Assembly (NCBI RefSeq): GCF_902196125.1
Contig: NZ_CABIKG010000004.1
Span: 1 to 64,000, forward strand
Direction: 5' to 3'
Source of the DNA: Helicobacter suis
Lineage (GTDB): Bacteria; Campylobacterota; Campylobacteria; Campylobacterales; Helicobacteraceae
Length of the DNA stretch: 64,000 nt
Under the pieces are notes generated by a model. The model saw nothing but the letters and a program-made list of their open reading frames with translations. It was not told the DNA's origin and ran no database searches. Positions 51,088-60,993 of this stretch are shown one piece after another (the stretch's first letter is position 1; each line of letters opens with the position of its first letter). Both the position numbers and the translations under genes were made by a program.

Positions 51088-51390
51088 ATGAAGACTTTAT
51101 ACACAGATATAGGGTTAAATAAAGCAGGTACTCCTTTAGATTCAAAGGTGCATGAGAATCTAGTGGAGAGAGGAGAGTTCTCTCAGATGCTCAAGCAGTC
51201 TATTGACGAACTCAACAATACCCAGATGCAATCAGATAAAGCCCTAGCAGATATGGCAACAGGTCAAGTTAAAGATTTGCACCAAGCAGCCATTGCCATT
51301 GGTAAGGCTGAGACGAGCATGAAATTAATGCTAGAAGTGCGCAATAAAGCTATCAGCGCTTATAAAGAATTACTAAGAACGCAAATTTAG
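51088..51390 (+). CDS. fliE: Flagellar hook-basal body protein FliE
   Basis: Links the MS ring to the rod. The 100-residue protein is all-helical and ends VRNKAISAYKELLRTQI, as the family does; QVKDLHQAAIAIGKAETSMKLMLEV is its conserved core. AAGGAG seven bases before ATG 51088 is preferred over an ATG five codons upstream. It is third gene of the flgB operon, 85 bases after flgC. Confidence 0.95.
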   Translation: MKTLYTDIGLNKAGTPLDSKVHENLVERGEFSQMLKQSIDELNNTQMQSDKALADMATGQVKDLHQAAIAIGKAETSMKLMLEVRNKAISAYKELLRTQI

Positions 51391-51441
51391 GTTTATTGGT
51401 GTACCCTCCCTTTTGTAGGAAGTTTCTATGCGGGGAGGTTT

Positions 51442-53358
51442 ATGCAAGAGTTTGCGTCTAAATCTCTTGATTCAAACAAAGACCCCTCCCACCTAAAATC
51501 CGACTTAGAACACGGACGCACCGAGCGTTTACTCATGATTTTTGCAGTTGTGGGGGGGTGTTTTATTCTTTTTGTAGTGGTGATGTTGTTTAAAGCCTTG
51601 TTGCCTAGGAAAATGCCGGCTTTAATCATCACCAAAACAGACATCGCCACTAGAGGGCGGATTTTTAGCCAAGATGGTTTTAGCCTAGCTAGTAGCCAAA
51701 AACTTTTCAAGGTGAGTTTTAACACCCTCTCTATTGATCCAAATAAAAAAGATTTCTTTATTGATTTATTATCAATCTATACCAATATCCCTAGAAACAT
51801 CATTGCAGGTAAGTTTTCTCAAAATGGATTTGTTACTCTCTCTTATAATGTCAGTGCTAATACCGCTGCTAGTTTAAGACAACTAAATGCTAAATTTCTA
51901 ACTTATAATGTTTTCCAAGAATATGAAGATCAAAATAGGAAAATCATGCCTAAAATTGGCCTTAGCATTGAGGTAAGCGGGATTGCGCGCAATTATCTTT
52001 ACAAAGATAACTTTGAACCCTTAGTGGGGTATGTTAAAAAGGTTGATGTTTCTAACATCACTTCTATACAGGGGGTAAAAGGGATTGAGAAGTTTAAAAA
52101 TGGTGTGTTGGCCTCTAAACATGACGGCAAGGATACGGGTAAACGCGATTTAGGGTTTAATCTTATTGAAGATAAGACTTTTAAAAGTATACCCCGCATG
52201 GACGGATCGGATCTAATTTTAAGCATTCCTTTAAAAATCCAAAGAGAGTTAGAAAAAATTTTAGATGCCGCTAAGGCGCGTTATAAGTCCCACCAAATCA
52301 TCGCCGGGATTTATCTCCCCCAAAATGGCGAGATACTCACCCTAGCCACTACAAATCGTTTTAACCCTAACAATATCCAAAAAAATGATTACCCCTTTTT
52401 AAATGTAGATGCGGTGGAATTATCCTTTGAGCCGGGCAGTACCATTAAGCCTATTGTCTACTCGCTTTTAATTGATAAAAAGCGCATTGATACTAGCCAG
52501 CCAATTGATCTTAACCACGGGTCTTATAAGCTAGGTAAGTATACAGTTAAAGATGATATTGTCCCTCCTAAACACACCACGATTGAAGATGTTTTGATTC
52601 GCTCAAGCAATGTAGGCATGATCAAACTTTCCAAGCGCCTTAGTGGTCAAGAACTCCATGCAGGTCTTAAGAGTTTTGGCCTTTCAGAGTCTACAGGCAT
52701 TGATTTGCCCTATGAAAAAACAGGGCTTATTCCTAGTATCCGTCTCCTCAATACCGAAGTTTATAAAGGCAGCGCCTCTTATGGTTATGGTTTGCGCACT
52801 ACATTTTTACAATTAATCCGCGCATACGGGGTTTTTGCTAATGCAGGGGTGATCACCACCCCGCATTTGATCAAACAAGTACGCGCCATTAATGGAGATA
52901 TTTATATCCCAAACCCTCCTATTAAACGGCAGGTTATTAGCCCTGAGAGTGCGTTAAAAATGCAAAAATTACTCATTAAAGTTGTCAGAGAAGGAACGGG
53001 TAAAAGCGCTCAAGTTGAGGGGCTAATTATTGGTGGTAAAACCGGTACAGCTAGAACAGCTAGCAAGGGTAAATATACAGAGGCTTATAACAGTTCTTTT
53101 TTTGGATTTGCTAAAGATAAGGAAAATACCTATGTTATTGGGGTGGTGGTTTTTGGATCATTAGGGAGTGAGGAATATTACAGCAGCCAAACAGCAGCCC
53201 CTATTTTTAAACAAATTGTACAGATGCTAGTAGCCCACCAGTATCTAAACCCTGCTAAGATTTTAAACACGCCCCACATGCCACAGCTACACACTCCCAA
53301 CCCTGCCCACACAAAACGCATACCTCACGCAATGTTAAAGAATATTAAGAAAAACTAG
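51442..53358 (+). CDS. ftsI: Septal transpeptidase FtsI (PBP3)
   Basis: A class B penicillin-binding protein that cross-links septal peptidoglycan with FtsW. The 638 residues start with a cytoplasmic tail and one membrane anchor ([19 protein letters not shown], about 32-50). A pedestal domain follows ([14 protein letters not shown]), then the transpeptidase with the active Ser in PGSTIKP near 333, SSN (IRSSNVGM) near 386 and KTGTA near 532. GGGGAGG precedes the ATG. It lies 51 bases after fliE and probably shares that transcript. The C-terminus is longer than usual, with a Pro/His/Lys tail. Confidence 0.94.
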   Translation: MQEFASKSLDSNKDPSHLKSDLEHGRTERLLMIFAVVGGCFILFVVVMLFKALLPRKMPALIITKTDIATRGRIFSQDGFSLASSQKLFKVSFNTLSIDPNKKDFFIDLLSIYTNIPRNIIAGKFSQNGFVTLSYNVSANTAASLRQLNAKFLTYNVFQEYEDQNRKIMPKIGLSIEVSGIARNYLYKDNFEPLVGYVKKVDVSNITSIQGVKGIEKFKNGVLASKHDGKDTGKRDLGFNLIEDKTFKSIPRMDGSDLILSIPLKIQRELEKILDAAKARYKSHQIIAGIYLPQNGEILTLATTNRFNPNNIQKNDYPFLNVDAVELSFEPGSTIKPIVYSLLIDKKRIDTSQPIDLNHGSYKLGKYTVKDDIVPPKHTTIEDVLIRSSNVGMIKLSKRLSGQELHAGLKSFGLSESTGIDLPYEKTGLIPSIRLLNTEVYKGSASYGYGLRTTFLQLIRAYGVFANAGVITTPHLIKQVRAINGDIYIPNPPIKRQVISPESALKMQKLLIKVVREGTGKSAQVEGLIIGGKTGTARTASKGKYTEAYNSSFFGFAKDKENTYVIGVVVFGSLGSEEYYSSQTAAPIFKQIVQMLVAHQYLNPAKILNTPHMPQLHTPNPAHTKRIPHAMLKNIKKN

Positions 53359-53393
53359 GTATAAGCTTTGAGCAGATCTTTTTAAGGATAAAA

Positions 53394-54491
53394 ATGGTTA
53401 CGCAGGATACGGTTTTAAATGTGTTAAAGACGGTGATTTACCCCAATTTTGAAAAAGACATTGTTAGCTTTGGGTTTGTAAAAAACATCACTCTCCATGA
53501 AAAAAAAGTCGCCCTTTTGCTAGATATTCCCTCTAGTTCTATAGAGGTTGCGCAGGCTTTAAGAACAGATATTATGGCAAAGATGCAAGAATTAGACTTG
53601 ACTTGTCAGATTGATATTAAAACCCCTCCCAAAAGAGAAAGACAAAGCCAACAAGAACAAACAACTAAAAATCTAGCCCCCAATATTAAACATGTTGTGA
53701 TGATTAGCTCAGGAAAGGGAGGGGTTGGCAAGAGTACTACAAGTGTTAATTTAGCCATCGCACTTGCAGGGCAAGATAAAAAGGTAGGTTTATTAGATGC
53801 TGATGTTTATGGCCCTAATGTACCCAGAATGTTAGGCTTAATGACAACTAACCCAACCACCGATCCAAGTGGCAAAAAATTAATCCCCTTAGAGGCTTAT
53901 GGCATACGGGTAATGAGTATGGGGCTTTTATATGAAGAGGGGCAAAGTTTGATTTGGCGCGGTCCTATGCTTATGCGTGCTATTGAGCAGATGTTAACAG
54001 ATATTATCTGGGGCGAATTAGATGTTTTGGTTGTAGACATGCCACCGGGTACAGGAGATGCACAACTTACCCTAGCCCAAGCCGTGCCCATTAGTGCGGG
54101 TATTACTGTAACAACGCCTCAAACTGTAAGTTTAGACGATGCAAGCCGGAGTTTAGATATGTTTATGCGTTTAAATATCCCCATTGCCGGTATTGTAGAA
54201 AACATGAGTGGTTTTATCTGCCCACACTGTGCCCATGAGAGTAATATTTTTGGTAAGGATACTTTACAATCTCTATGCAAGCAGTATAAAACCCAAGTGT
54301 TAGCACAAATCCCTATTGAGTTACAAGTTAGAGAAGGAGGGGATAAGGGTACGCCTATTAGCATTCTTACCCCTCATTCTACTATTAGCCAAGCCTACAC
54401 ACAGGCTGCAAGCAAGCTCTTAGAGTTTCTCCACAAAGTCAAAGTAGAGAATCTGGCGGATAATAAGAGTATCCAACCCACCATACATTAG
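53394..54491 (+). CDS. mrp: Iron-sulfur cluster carrier ATPase Mrp/ApbC
   Basis: A 365-residue cytoplasmic P-loop ATPase that helps load Fe-S clusters onto target proteins. An N-terminal DUF59 (MIP18-like) domain (1-~85) precedes the deviant Walker [12 protein letters not shown] near 104. Then come [28 protein letters not shown] and the cluster-binding CPHC pair ([15 protein letters not shown]) near 280. AAGGAT lies 5 bases before the ATG. It is followed after 13 bases by a membrane protein gene. Confidence 0.94.
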   Translation: MVTQDTVLNVLKTVIYPNFEKDIVSFGFVKNITLHEKKVALLLDIPSSSIEVAQALRTDIMAKMQELDLTCQIDIKTPPKRERQSQQEQTTKNLAPNIKHVVMISSGKGGVGKSTTSVNLAIALAGQDKKVGLLDADVYGPNVPRMLGLMTTNPTTDPSGKKLIPLEAYGIRVMSMGLLYEEGQSLIWRGPMLMRAIEQMLTDIIWGELDVLVVDMPPGTGDAQLTLAQAVPISAGITVTTPQTVSLDDASRSLDMFMRLNIPIAGIVENMSGFICPHCAHESNIFGKDTLQSLCKQYKTQVLAQIPIELQVREGGDKGTPISILTPHSTISQAYTQAASKLLEFLHKVKVENLADNKSIQPTIH

Positions 54492-54504
54492 ATTAACTAA
54501 AACG

Positions 54505-56463
54505 ATGGAAATTTTTAACCGCCTCAAACGCGCGGTTCATCTTTATGATCCGGGCTATTTTAGTTTAATCTATGCTCTTAGAACCACCCTAACAACCTTT
54601 TTATGCGCCGGTTTAGGGGCTTTTTTCTTTGGCTATTCTATTACAATTTGGGCGGGTTTTCAGGCCGTTTTTTTATATTTCTCAAGCCTACTTATTAGCG
54701 ATAAAGAGCATGAAGTTTATTATCTACTAGTCTTTATTGGAGTGAGTTGTTTTAATGCCTTGATCTTTTATCCTATAGCCCATTTTGGGGCATGGCTATG
54801 TGTGCCTATTTCAATCACCACCTTTTTAGTGGGCATGGCTATGGCTTATAGCTTAGATTTATATAAAGTATGCAATGCCGCCCTTTCTAATGGTCTAGTT
54901 ACTTGCCTTTATGTAGATGCTAATGCCCCCCTTGATCTCACACAAACCTTACTTATGATTTCTCTATTAGGTTGTTTAAGTCTTGTAATACAACACTTTA
55001 TCGTTACCAAATACGGCTACTTTGTCAAAAAGCGTTTTTCTACTCTACTCTCTAGTATGGAATTGATGCTCCAATACATCAATAGCCCCACAGAATACAC
55101 CCACATTAAAACACAAGTATTAAGCCAAATCCATAACACAAAGGTGATCTTAACCTCGCGCTCAAGCCGCATTAAAAACCCACACACCATCCAAAATCTC
55201 CAACGCGCCCTTTTCCAATTACACGCCTTAGAAGAAATTTATCACTCTATCCACTCTATTGGTGGCTATTTAGGCACTTTAGAACCTGTATGCCAAGAAA
55301 TTATTTTAAATTTACAAACTTTATCCGGGATTTTTACAAAACAGCACATAGAAATACAAAAAACAGCGCTTAACAACCTTAGCCCCCAATTAGATAAAGT
55401 GGTGCGCCACTCCATTGCCATTATTTATAATAAAATGGAAATCTTTTTACTAGGAGGAGAGGAACAAGTAGCCCCTATCAATCCTGAATACAAATCCACT
55501 TTTAAAAATGTATTCAAAGCCTTTAATATTAAAAATGCCATTTTTCAATACGCTTCTAAATACGCCCTTGCTATGGGTATTGCCGTTTTCATTGCCCGCT
55601 ATTTTGGGTTTAACCATGGCATGTGGATTGCTATGGCAACTTTATTGATTTCTCGCTCTAGTTTAGGGAGCATTAGAGAAGCCCAATTAGAATTTGTGAT
55701 GGGTTCTTGTATTGGATTAGTGTTTGGCTTATTGGTGGTGGAATTATTTGATGGCAGTGTTATTTTTTATGTCTTTTTAGTTATAGGTGTCTTTTTATTC
55801 ATTTATTTAAAAGTCTACTCTTATGCCACTTGGTCAGCAGCTTTAATGTTTGCTTTCATTCTTTGCTTCTCACTTTTAACCCATGATTTTATGGGCATGG
55901 TGATCTCTCGTGTTGTGGATTTATTAATTGGTATTGGAATTGTTTATGTGATTTTTTTATTTATATGGCCTAAATACGACAAAGATGAATTTATCCAACA
56001 CACACGCCATTTAGTAACCACTTTGCGTTGCCTTTTAGAGGCATATAGCGATGCAACACAAGTTTTACATCTCCAAAACACTTTCTTAAGACAGCTAGAT
56101 GCCTTTAGGCTTTGTTTGAAAAATGCCCGTACAGAAACTTCTGAGCCCAACACTTTAAAATCTCTTTTTAGAGGATTAAAAGCTGTGGATATTTTAGATA
56201 CCTGTAGCTATCGCCTGTATGATTATTGTCTAAATATCAAGCTTTCCAAAGACAAACAACTTTTACTAGATAACAACGCCCAAATTCTACTAGGACGCTA
56301 TTTACAGATGTTAAATTATCTTAACAATAAGCCCCACTACTTCAAAGCTAAAGAGGGTAACCGCTTACTTAAAATTGATAGCGAATTAGACGCGCTTTTT
56401 AAAACCATGTTTCTTGCCCAAAATAAACTTTTTAGAGAAATTATGTATGTCTTTAAATATTAA
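54505..56463 (+). CDS. FUSC-family inner-membrane protein
   Basis: A 652-residue protein with the duplicated layout of YccS/YhcP/AaeB-type proteins: a first cluster of about six membrane segments (residues ~20-165), a cytoplasmic helical domain (~170-340), a second cluster of about six (YALAMGIAVFIARYFGFNHGMWIAMATLLISR onward, ~350-490) and a C-terminal cytoplasmic helical domain. The G(M)W(I)A motif in the second cluster is typical. Members are linked to export of aromatic acids or to membrane stress; the substrate here is unknown. No ribosome-binding site is evident, and it probably depends on mrp upstream. Confidence 0.82.
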   Translation: MEIFNRLKRAVHLYDPGYFSLIYALRTTLTTFLCAGLGAFFFGYSITIWAGFQAVFLYFSSLLISDKEHEVYYLLVFIGVSCFNALIFYPIAHFGAWLCVPISITTFLVGMAMAYSLDLYKVCNAALSNGLVTCLYVDANAPLDLTQTLLMISLLGCLSLVIQHFIVTKYGYFVKKRFSTLLSSMELMLQYINSPTEYTHIKTQVLSQIHNTKVILTSRSSRIKNPHTIQNLQRALFQLHALEEIYHSIHSIGGYLGTLEPVCQEIILNLQTLSGIFTKQHIEIQKTALNNLSPQLDKVVRHSIAIIYNKMEIFLLGGEEQVAPINPEYKSTFKNVFKAFNIKNAIFQYASKYALAMGIAVFIARYFGFNHGMWIAMATLLISRSSLGSIREAQLEFVMGSCIGLVFGLLVVELFDGSVIFYVFLVIGVFLFIYLKVYSYATWSAALMFAFILCFSLLTHDFMGMVISRVVDLLIGIGIVYVIFLFIWPKYDKDEFIQHTRHLVTTLRCLLEAYSDATQVLHLQNTFLRQLDAFRLCLKNARTETSEPNTLKSLFRGLKAVDILDTCSYRLYDYCLNIKLSKDKQLLLDNNAQILLGRYLQMLNYLNNKPHYFKAKEGNRLLKIDSELDALFKTMFLAQNKLFREIMYVFKY

Positions 56464-56963
56464 GGTTATGGAAATAGGTTTATCCGCGTAGGCTTGGAAT
56501 AAAATTTTGCGGGGGTGTAAAATTTTCTGAGAGGTAAGCTTAGTAAGCTTTTTAGGCTATTAGGCTAATTAAATTGACAAAGCCCAGTAAGGCAATGTAG
56601 CACCATTAAACTTATAAGGGCTTAGGTAGCGATATAAAAACGCTTGAGGCTTGTTTGAAGTAGCTAAAGATTTTAGGCTTGTTTAGCTGGTGTTGGTTGT
56701 AAGAAGAGTTGGTTTTACGCTGAGGTGGGGATTTTACTAAAGTTTGAACTCTAATGTATTTTCTTGCAGTCTCACACTTATGTATCCCACCGCTAAAAGA
56801 GTGGGATTTTTGCAAGGTGATTAAAGAATTTGGCTAAAGATTTTAGAAAACTTTTAATAAGCCAGTGAGGCTTTTAGAATTTGGCTAAAGCTAAAGCCCT
56901 ACTGAGCACCCGCTAAAGCTGTGGGGGCTAAGCTTTGCCCACCTAACCCCCTATCATTAATTC
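56464..56963. other. Repeat-bearing noncoding region between convergent genes
   Basis: Five hundred bases with no credible gene, downstream of both the FUSC gene and dnaK. A 14-base repeat GCTAAAGATTTTAG occurs at 56663-56676 and 56833-56846, and shorter GCTAAAG copies at 56884 and 56912. Two hairpins with a GCTAAA loop occur: CCCAC-CGCTAAAAGA-GTGGG (followed by a T-run, see terminator) and a G-rich one near 56908-56942 (GTGGGGGC...GCCCAC). Hairpins with a CTAAA(G) loop next to a GGG run are typical of subterminal palindromes in IS200/IS605 elements, so this may be a decayed element or a small-RNA locus. That is inference. Confidence 0.45.
56784..56811 (+). terminator. Intrinsic terminator in the FUSC/dnaK spacer
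   Basis: ATCCCAC-(10-base loop)-GTGGGAT followed by TTTT, read on the + strand. It is 320 bases beyond the FUSC stop, so it either ends that long 3' tail or ends a small RNA starting within the spacer. Confidence 0.6.
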
Positions 56964-58829
56964 TTATTCCACCTCCGCATCAATTACATCGTCCTCTTTT
57001 TTCTTAGAGGATTGCGCACCTTGATCTTTTTGCATCATCGCCTCAGTGAGTTTATGTGAAGCTTCAGCAAGGGCTTTCATGCGTGTTTCAACAACCTCCT
57101 TACTCGCATTCTCATCTTTAAGGCTAGCCTCCAATTCGCCTAAAGCTTTCTCTATTTTTTCCACCTCGCTAGCCTCTAATTTAGCTTTGTGCTCTTCTAG
57201 GCTTTTTTTGGTTTGGTGCGCTAAACTCTCAGCTTGGTTTTTAACCTCCACTACAGCTTTACGGCGGCTATCCTCTTCTTTGTGTAACTCCGCATCTTTG
57301 ACCATTTTTTCAATTTCACTATCGCTAAGCCCGCTTGAACCGGTGATCTTAATTTCTTGAGACTTACCGGTATTTTTATCTTTGGCTGAGACGGTTAAAA
57401 TTCCATTCGCATCAATATCAAAAGTTACCTCAATTTGGGGTACCCCTCTTGGAGCGGGCGCAATACCGGTTAAATCAAATTTGCCTAAAGATTTATTATC
57501 CTTAGCAAATTCGCGCTCGCCTTGTAAAACCAAAATAGACACCGCTGGTTGGTTATCCTCTGCTGTAGAGAAAACCTGCGCTTTTTTAGCTGGAATAGTC
57601 GTACCTTTTTCAATGATCTTACTCATCACCCCGCCTAAGGTTTCAATGCCTAAGCTAAGCGGTGTAACATCAAGTAAAAGCACATCTTTAACATCGCCTT
57701 TAAGTACGCCAGCTTGGATACTTGCCCCCACAGCCACGACCTCATCAGGGTTAACTGATTTATTAAGATCCTTATGGATAAATTCTTTTACCCGTTCTTG
57801 CACTTTAGGAATACGCGTTGATCCACCCACCATCACCACCTCAGCAATATCCCCTCTACTTAGCCCGGCATCTTTGATCACCCCATCAATTTTAGAAATG
57901 GTTTCCTCAATAAGATCTTCAATGAGATTTTCAAACTTAGCCCGGCTAATTTTTTTAACCAAGTGTTTAGGTCCACTTGCATCAGCTGTAATAAAGGGCA
58001 AATTAATCTCACTCTCTTGGGCTGAGCTTAATTCTTTTTTGGCATTTTCAGCTGCTTCTTTAAGCCGTTGTAAGGCCATGATGTCTTTTTTAATATCAAT
58101 GCCATTTTCGCCTTGAAACTCTTTAGCGATAAAATCAATGATGCGGTTATCAAAGTCATCACCGCCTAAAAACGCATCGCCACCTGTGGCTAGCACTTCT
58201 ACGACATTATCCCCAGTTTCTAGCACGGTTACATCAAAAGTTCCCCCGCCAAGGTCATAAACCATGATTTTTTCAGACTCTTTTTTATCCAAACCATAGG
58301 CCAAAGCCGCAGAGGTAGGCTCGTTAATAATGCGCAAAACATTTAAACCAGCAATGGTGCCGGCCTCTTTAGTGGCCTTGCGTTGGCTATCATTAAAGTA
58401 AGCAGGCACGGTGATCACTGCTTCATTTACAGCTTCGCCTAAATAGCTCTCCGCGTCCTCTTTGAGTTTGAGTAAAATTTTGGCTGAAATTTCTTGGGGT
58501 GTATAAACTTTGCCCGCAATTTCTACCGCACATGCGCCGTTTCGATCCACGATTTTATAAGGCAAACGCTTTTTAGCCTCTTGTGCCTTATCCTCATTAC
58601 TCATCAAGCCCATGATGCGCTTAACTGAATAAATGGTTTTTTCCGGGTTAGTTACAGCTTGTCGTTTAGCACTCTCACCTACTAAAATCTCACCTTTATC
58701 GGTAAATGCCACTACAGAGGGGGTAGTATTTTTGCCCTCTTTATTAGCGATGATTTTTGCCTCATTGCCTTCATATACAGCCATTGCTGAATTTGTAGTT
58801 CCTAAGTCAATACCAATTACTTTTGCCAT
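56964..58829 (-). CDS. dnaK: Chaperone DnaK (Hsp70)
   Basis: Folding chaperone of 621 residues. The ATPase domain starts [15 protein letters not shown] and includes [15 protein letters not shown] and [13 protein letters not shown]. The substrate domain follows the [16 protein letters not shown] linker. A helical lid ends in the charged [13 protein letters not shown] tail. It works with DnaJ (not here) and GrpE. It is last of hrcA-grpE-dnaK, 22 bases after grpE, with AAAGGA before its ATG. Confidence 0.98.
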   Translation of the reverse strand: MAKVIGIDLGTTNSAMAVYEGNEAKIIANKEGKNTTPSVVAFTDKGEILVGESAKRQAVTNPEKTIYSVKRIMGLMSNEDKAQEAKKRLPYKIVDRNGACAVEIAGKVYTPQEISAKILLKLKEDAESYLGEAVNEAVITVPAYFNDSQRKATKEAGTIAGLNVLRIINEPTSAALAYGLDKKESEKIMVYDLGGGTFDVTVLETGDNVVEVLATGGDAFLGGDDFDNRIIDFIAKEFQGENGIDIKKDIMALQRLKEAAENAKKELSSAQESEINLPFITADASGPKHLVKKISRAKFENLIEDLIEETISKIDGVIKDAGLSRGDIAEVVMVGGSTRIPKVQERVKEFIHKDLNKSVNPDEVVAVGASIQAGVLKGDVKDVLLLDVTPLSLGIETLGGVMSKIIEKGTTIPAKKAQVFSTAEDNQPAVSILVLQGEREFAKDNKSLGKFDLTGIAPAPRGVPQIEVTFDIDANGILTVSAKDKNTGKSQEIKITGSSGLSDSEIEKMVKDAELHKEEDSRRKAVVEVKNQAESLAHQTKKSLEEHKAKLEASEVEKIEKALGELEASLKDENASKEVVETRMKALAEASHKLTEAMMQKDQGAQSSKKKEDDVIDAEVE

Positions 58830-58851
58830 TTTTCTATCCTTTATGTTGAAT

Positions 58852-59382
58852 TTAACTATTTTTTGCGATGCTCACCATCGCAGGGCGCAACAAGCGCTCT
58901 TTATATTTATAGCCTTTCTGGAAGACCTCCACAATCTGCCCCTCCTCTTTGTGCTCAGCTTGGACATGCATAATGGCATTGTGCAGATGTGGATCAAAAT
59001 CCGCGCCACACTCTATACATTCAATGCCATGCTTACTCAGCACTTCATGCATTTTTTGCAAAGTGAGCTCTAGCCCGTCAGAAATGGCCTTGTTTTCCTC
59101 CTTTCTAGCACTCTCTAGGGCTGCATGCAAAGTGTCTATTACGGGGAGTAGATCGCTAGCGATCTTTTCATAGGCGTACTCTAGTGCTACAGCCTTATCC
59201 TTCTCCAAGCGCTTTTTGACATTCTCAAAATCTGCATGCGTGCGCAAATAGAGGTCTTGTACCTCTTTAAATTTAGCCTGATAATCTATCTGGGGCTCTT
59301 GCTCTTGTGCCTCTTGTACTTGTTCTTCAGGCATAATCTCAGCGCTTATCTGATCTTGTAACTCTGCTTGCTCTTCATTCAT
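58852..59382 (-). CDS. grpE: Nucleotide exchange factor GrpE
   Basis: Releases ADP from DnaK. The 176 residues comprise an acidic Glu/Gln lead ([13 protein letters not shown]), a long helix ([25 protein letters not shown]), a four-helix part ([19 protein letters not shown]) and a beta-wing ([42 protein letters not shown]). Its ATG overlaps the hrcA stop by four bases. Confidence 0.96.
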   Translation of the reverse strand: MNEEQAELQDQISAEIMPEEQVQEAQEQEPQIDYQAKFKEVQDLYLRTHADFENVKKRLEKDKAVALEYAYEKIASDLLPVIDTLHAALESARKEENKAISDGLELTLQKMHEVLSKHGIECIECGADFDPHLHNAIMHVQAEHKEEGQIVEVFQKGYKYKERLLRPAMVSIAKNS

Positions 59383-60164
59383 GACACTCTCCTAATGGAT
59401 CCATAAAATCCTTCAAAATCTTGCTCAATTTCCCCCACACAGAACATGTTAATGTCCTCCCCTTGAGCTTTAGCAGGGCTAAGCACCCCTAAAAAACCCA
59501 AGGGCAAGACCTTTTCAAAATGCAATCCATGCTCTAAATGCCGCAATAACTCCCCCTTAAAAATTTGTAAAAATAACGACTGGCGCAAAGATTTAGCTAA
59601 CACGCATAGCCCAAAGTAAAGCCGTTTTTGAAAATAAATTTCTATTTGTTTAGCTAAGCTAGCCATGCACACCGAAGAGGCAATTTTATGAATATCTTGG
59701 CATTCTAAACCCACCAAACCTTTTAAAAATCTCTCTAATTTTTTGTTATAGCTTAATAAAACCTGATCGTCTCCAAAATCTAAGATTAAAAAGCGCTGGC
59801 TATGATCATACACCGCTAATAAAACCGCCCTTTGATAGCGCTCAACCATGCTAAAAATCTGGTAATGCTCGCTAGCATTTTGCAACTTTTCTAAATCCAC
59901 TTCAAAGGGCACATGGGGGTTAAGCTTAGCACGCCAGTAAGCTTTAAGCGCCTCTAGTGTTGGGATACGCCCGCTACTGCTATGACTCTGGCTAAGCGCC
60001 CCCTCATCTGTTAAACGCTTAAAGTAGTTGCGGATAGTAGCAGAGGAAATCTGCACGGCTTGATCTTGAAGCACCAAACGCAAACTTTCAGAGCCCACAG
60101 GTACATGGCTATGTAAATAGGTTTTAATGAAGGTTTGTAAAAGCCACTCTTTTTTTGAACCCAT
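59379..60164 (-). CDS. hrcA: Heat-shock repressor HrcA
   Basis: DNA-binding repressor of the class I heat-shock genes, 261 residues, short for the family (~340) as is usual in Helicobacter. The N-terminal winged helix shows [30 protein letters not shown]. The middle and C-terminal dimerisation parts are divergent ([22 protein letters not shown]). AAGGAG lies four bases before the ATG. It leads hrcA-grpE-dnaK and probably represses its own operon through the CIRCE-like site upstream. In H. pylori HspR acts with it; I found no convincing HspR site here. Confidence 0.93.
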   Translation of the reverse strand: MGSKKEWLLQTFIKTYLHSHVPVGSESLRLVLQDQAVQISSATIRNYFKRLTDEGALSQSHSSSGRIPTLEALKAYWRAKLNPHVPFEVDLEKLQNASEHYQIFSMVERYQRAVLLAVYDHSQRFLILDFGDDQVLLSYNKKLERFLKGLVGLECQDIHKIASSVCMASLAKQIEIYFQKRLYFGLCVLAKSLRQSLFLQIFKGELLRHLEHGLHFEKVLPLGFLGVLSPAKAQGEDINMFCVGEIEQDFEGFYGSIRRVS

Positions 60165-60200
60165 GGGTCTCCTTACTTTGAAATTTTTAAAGCTGTGTGC

Positions 60201-60251
60201 AGTATAGCATAAATTTTAGAAAAATTAGCATTCTTTTTTAAATATTGCTAA
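60201..60251 (-). promoter_or_regulatory. Heat-shock promoter with degenerate CIRCE operator
   Basis: TTAGCATTC-N9-TATTGCTAA at 60225-60251 matches the CIRCE consensus TTAGCACTC-N9-GAGTGCTAA at 8/9 and 6-7/9 positions, with the exact 9-base spacer. On the minus strand the -10 TGCTATACT lies at about 60201-60209, so the operator covers the -35 region. HrcA binding would block the polymerase. Confidence 0.65.
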
Positions 60252-60457
60252 AATTTATCTCTTTTTACCCCTATTCAAGCGTAAACTTTATACGGCTTGT
60301 ATCAATTTATATTACTTACTTTATTAATAATTCTTTCTATAAGTAGCAAGTATTAAATAACACATGCCACACTCTTTTAGCATGCATAAAATCCTTAGCT
60401 TGTGTTAAATGAAAATCAGTTAAAATCAAACTTTTAGCCTAATTATTTGGGGGTCTT

Positions 60458-60724
60458 GTGCGGATTTTATGGATTTTTTGCGCTGTTTTTGCGCTTTTAC
60501 GGGCTGAGGGGAGTGATAGTTTTTTCCAAGCCATTGAAGAACAACTCCAAAGCAATACGGCTAAGGGTATTTTAATGGTGATTTTTATTGGCATTGCCTT
60601 TTATGTGTGGCGCAATTTAGATCGCTGGCGAGATATTTTATTCACGGTCTTAGGCGTGGTGCTAGGTATTATGCTTTTTTTTAAAGCCCCTGCTTTAGCC
60701 TCGTGGTTTATGGGACTTTTTTAA
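60458..60724 (+). CDS. comB2: ComB2 (VirB2-like pilin-type subunit of the competence T4SS)
   Basis: An 88-residue protein with a signal sequence (MRILWIFCAVFALLRAEG) and two membrane segments (ILMVIFIGIAFYVW, LFTVLGVVLGIMLFFK) ending FMGLF. This is the plan of VirB2-like subunits, and it is followed directly by a VirB3-like gene as in H. pylori comB2-comB3. The start is GTG 60458 with GGGGG before it. Stop and next start overlap (TAATG). The expected comB4 ATPase does not follow. A possible -10 (TTAAAAT) lies at about 60418-60424. Confidence 0.82.
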   Translation: MRILWIFCAVFALLRAEGSDSFFQAIEEQLQSNTAKGILMVIFIGIAFYVWRNLDRWRDILFTVLGVVLGIMLFFKAPALASWFMGLF

Positions 60725-60993
60725 TGAACTATCCCTTATTAGTGGTTTCTGTCCCTAATCTTAAAGAGATTTCTACTAAAGAAAAGTTTCTCTGGCTAAA
60801 TGCTAAATCTTGGATCGTCTCTATTTTTATCCCCTTTATCTGTTGGCCATGGCTTGGCACTTTGGCAACGCTATTTTTTTATGCGGGTTTTTTATTACTC
60901 TTTAGTGTACTAGAATTTTTTGATGAAGACATCGCTGATATTTTAATTGCCCGCTCTAGGCTTAAAACAAAAGCTTTAAGCTTTTACGCCTGA
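60724..60993 (+). CDS. comB3: ComB3 (VirB3-like inner-membrane protein)
   Basis: An 89-residue protein with two adjacent membrane segments (WIVSIFIPFICWPWLGTLATLFFYAGFLLLFSV, about 37-70) and a charged C-terminus (EDIADILIARSRLKTK), the VirB3 layout. It begins MNYPLLVVSVPNLKEI at the ATG overlapping the comB2 stop. The end overlaps murG on the other strand by 18 bases. In H. pylori comB4 would come next; here the cluster is cut off. Confidence 0.8.
   Translation: MNYPLLVVSVPNLKEISTKEKFLWLNAKSWIVSIFIPFICWPWLGTLATLFFYAGFLLLFSVLEFFDEDIADILIARSRLKTKALSFYA

Noticed and set aside
56612..56815. 67-codon minus-strand open frame in the noncoding spacer
   Set aside because: It crosses a terminator hairpin and repeats, has no ribosome-binding site and an unconvincing basic composition.
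60165..60457. HspR (HAIR-type) inverted repeat upstream of hrcA or comB2
   Set aside because: Only half-sites such as TTCAAG were found, with no partner at the right spacing.
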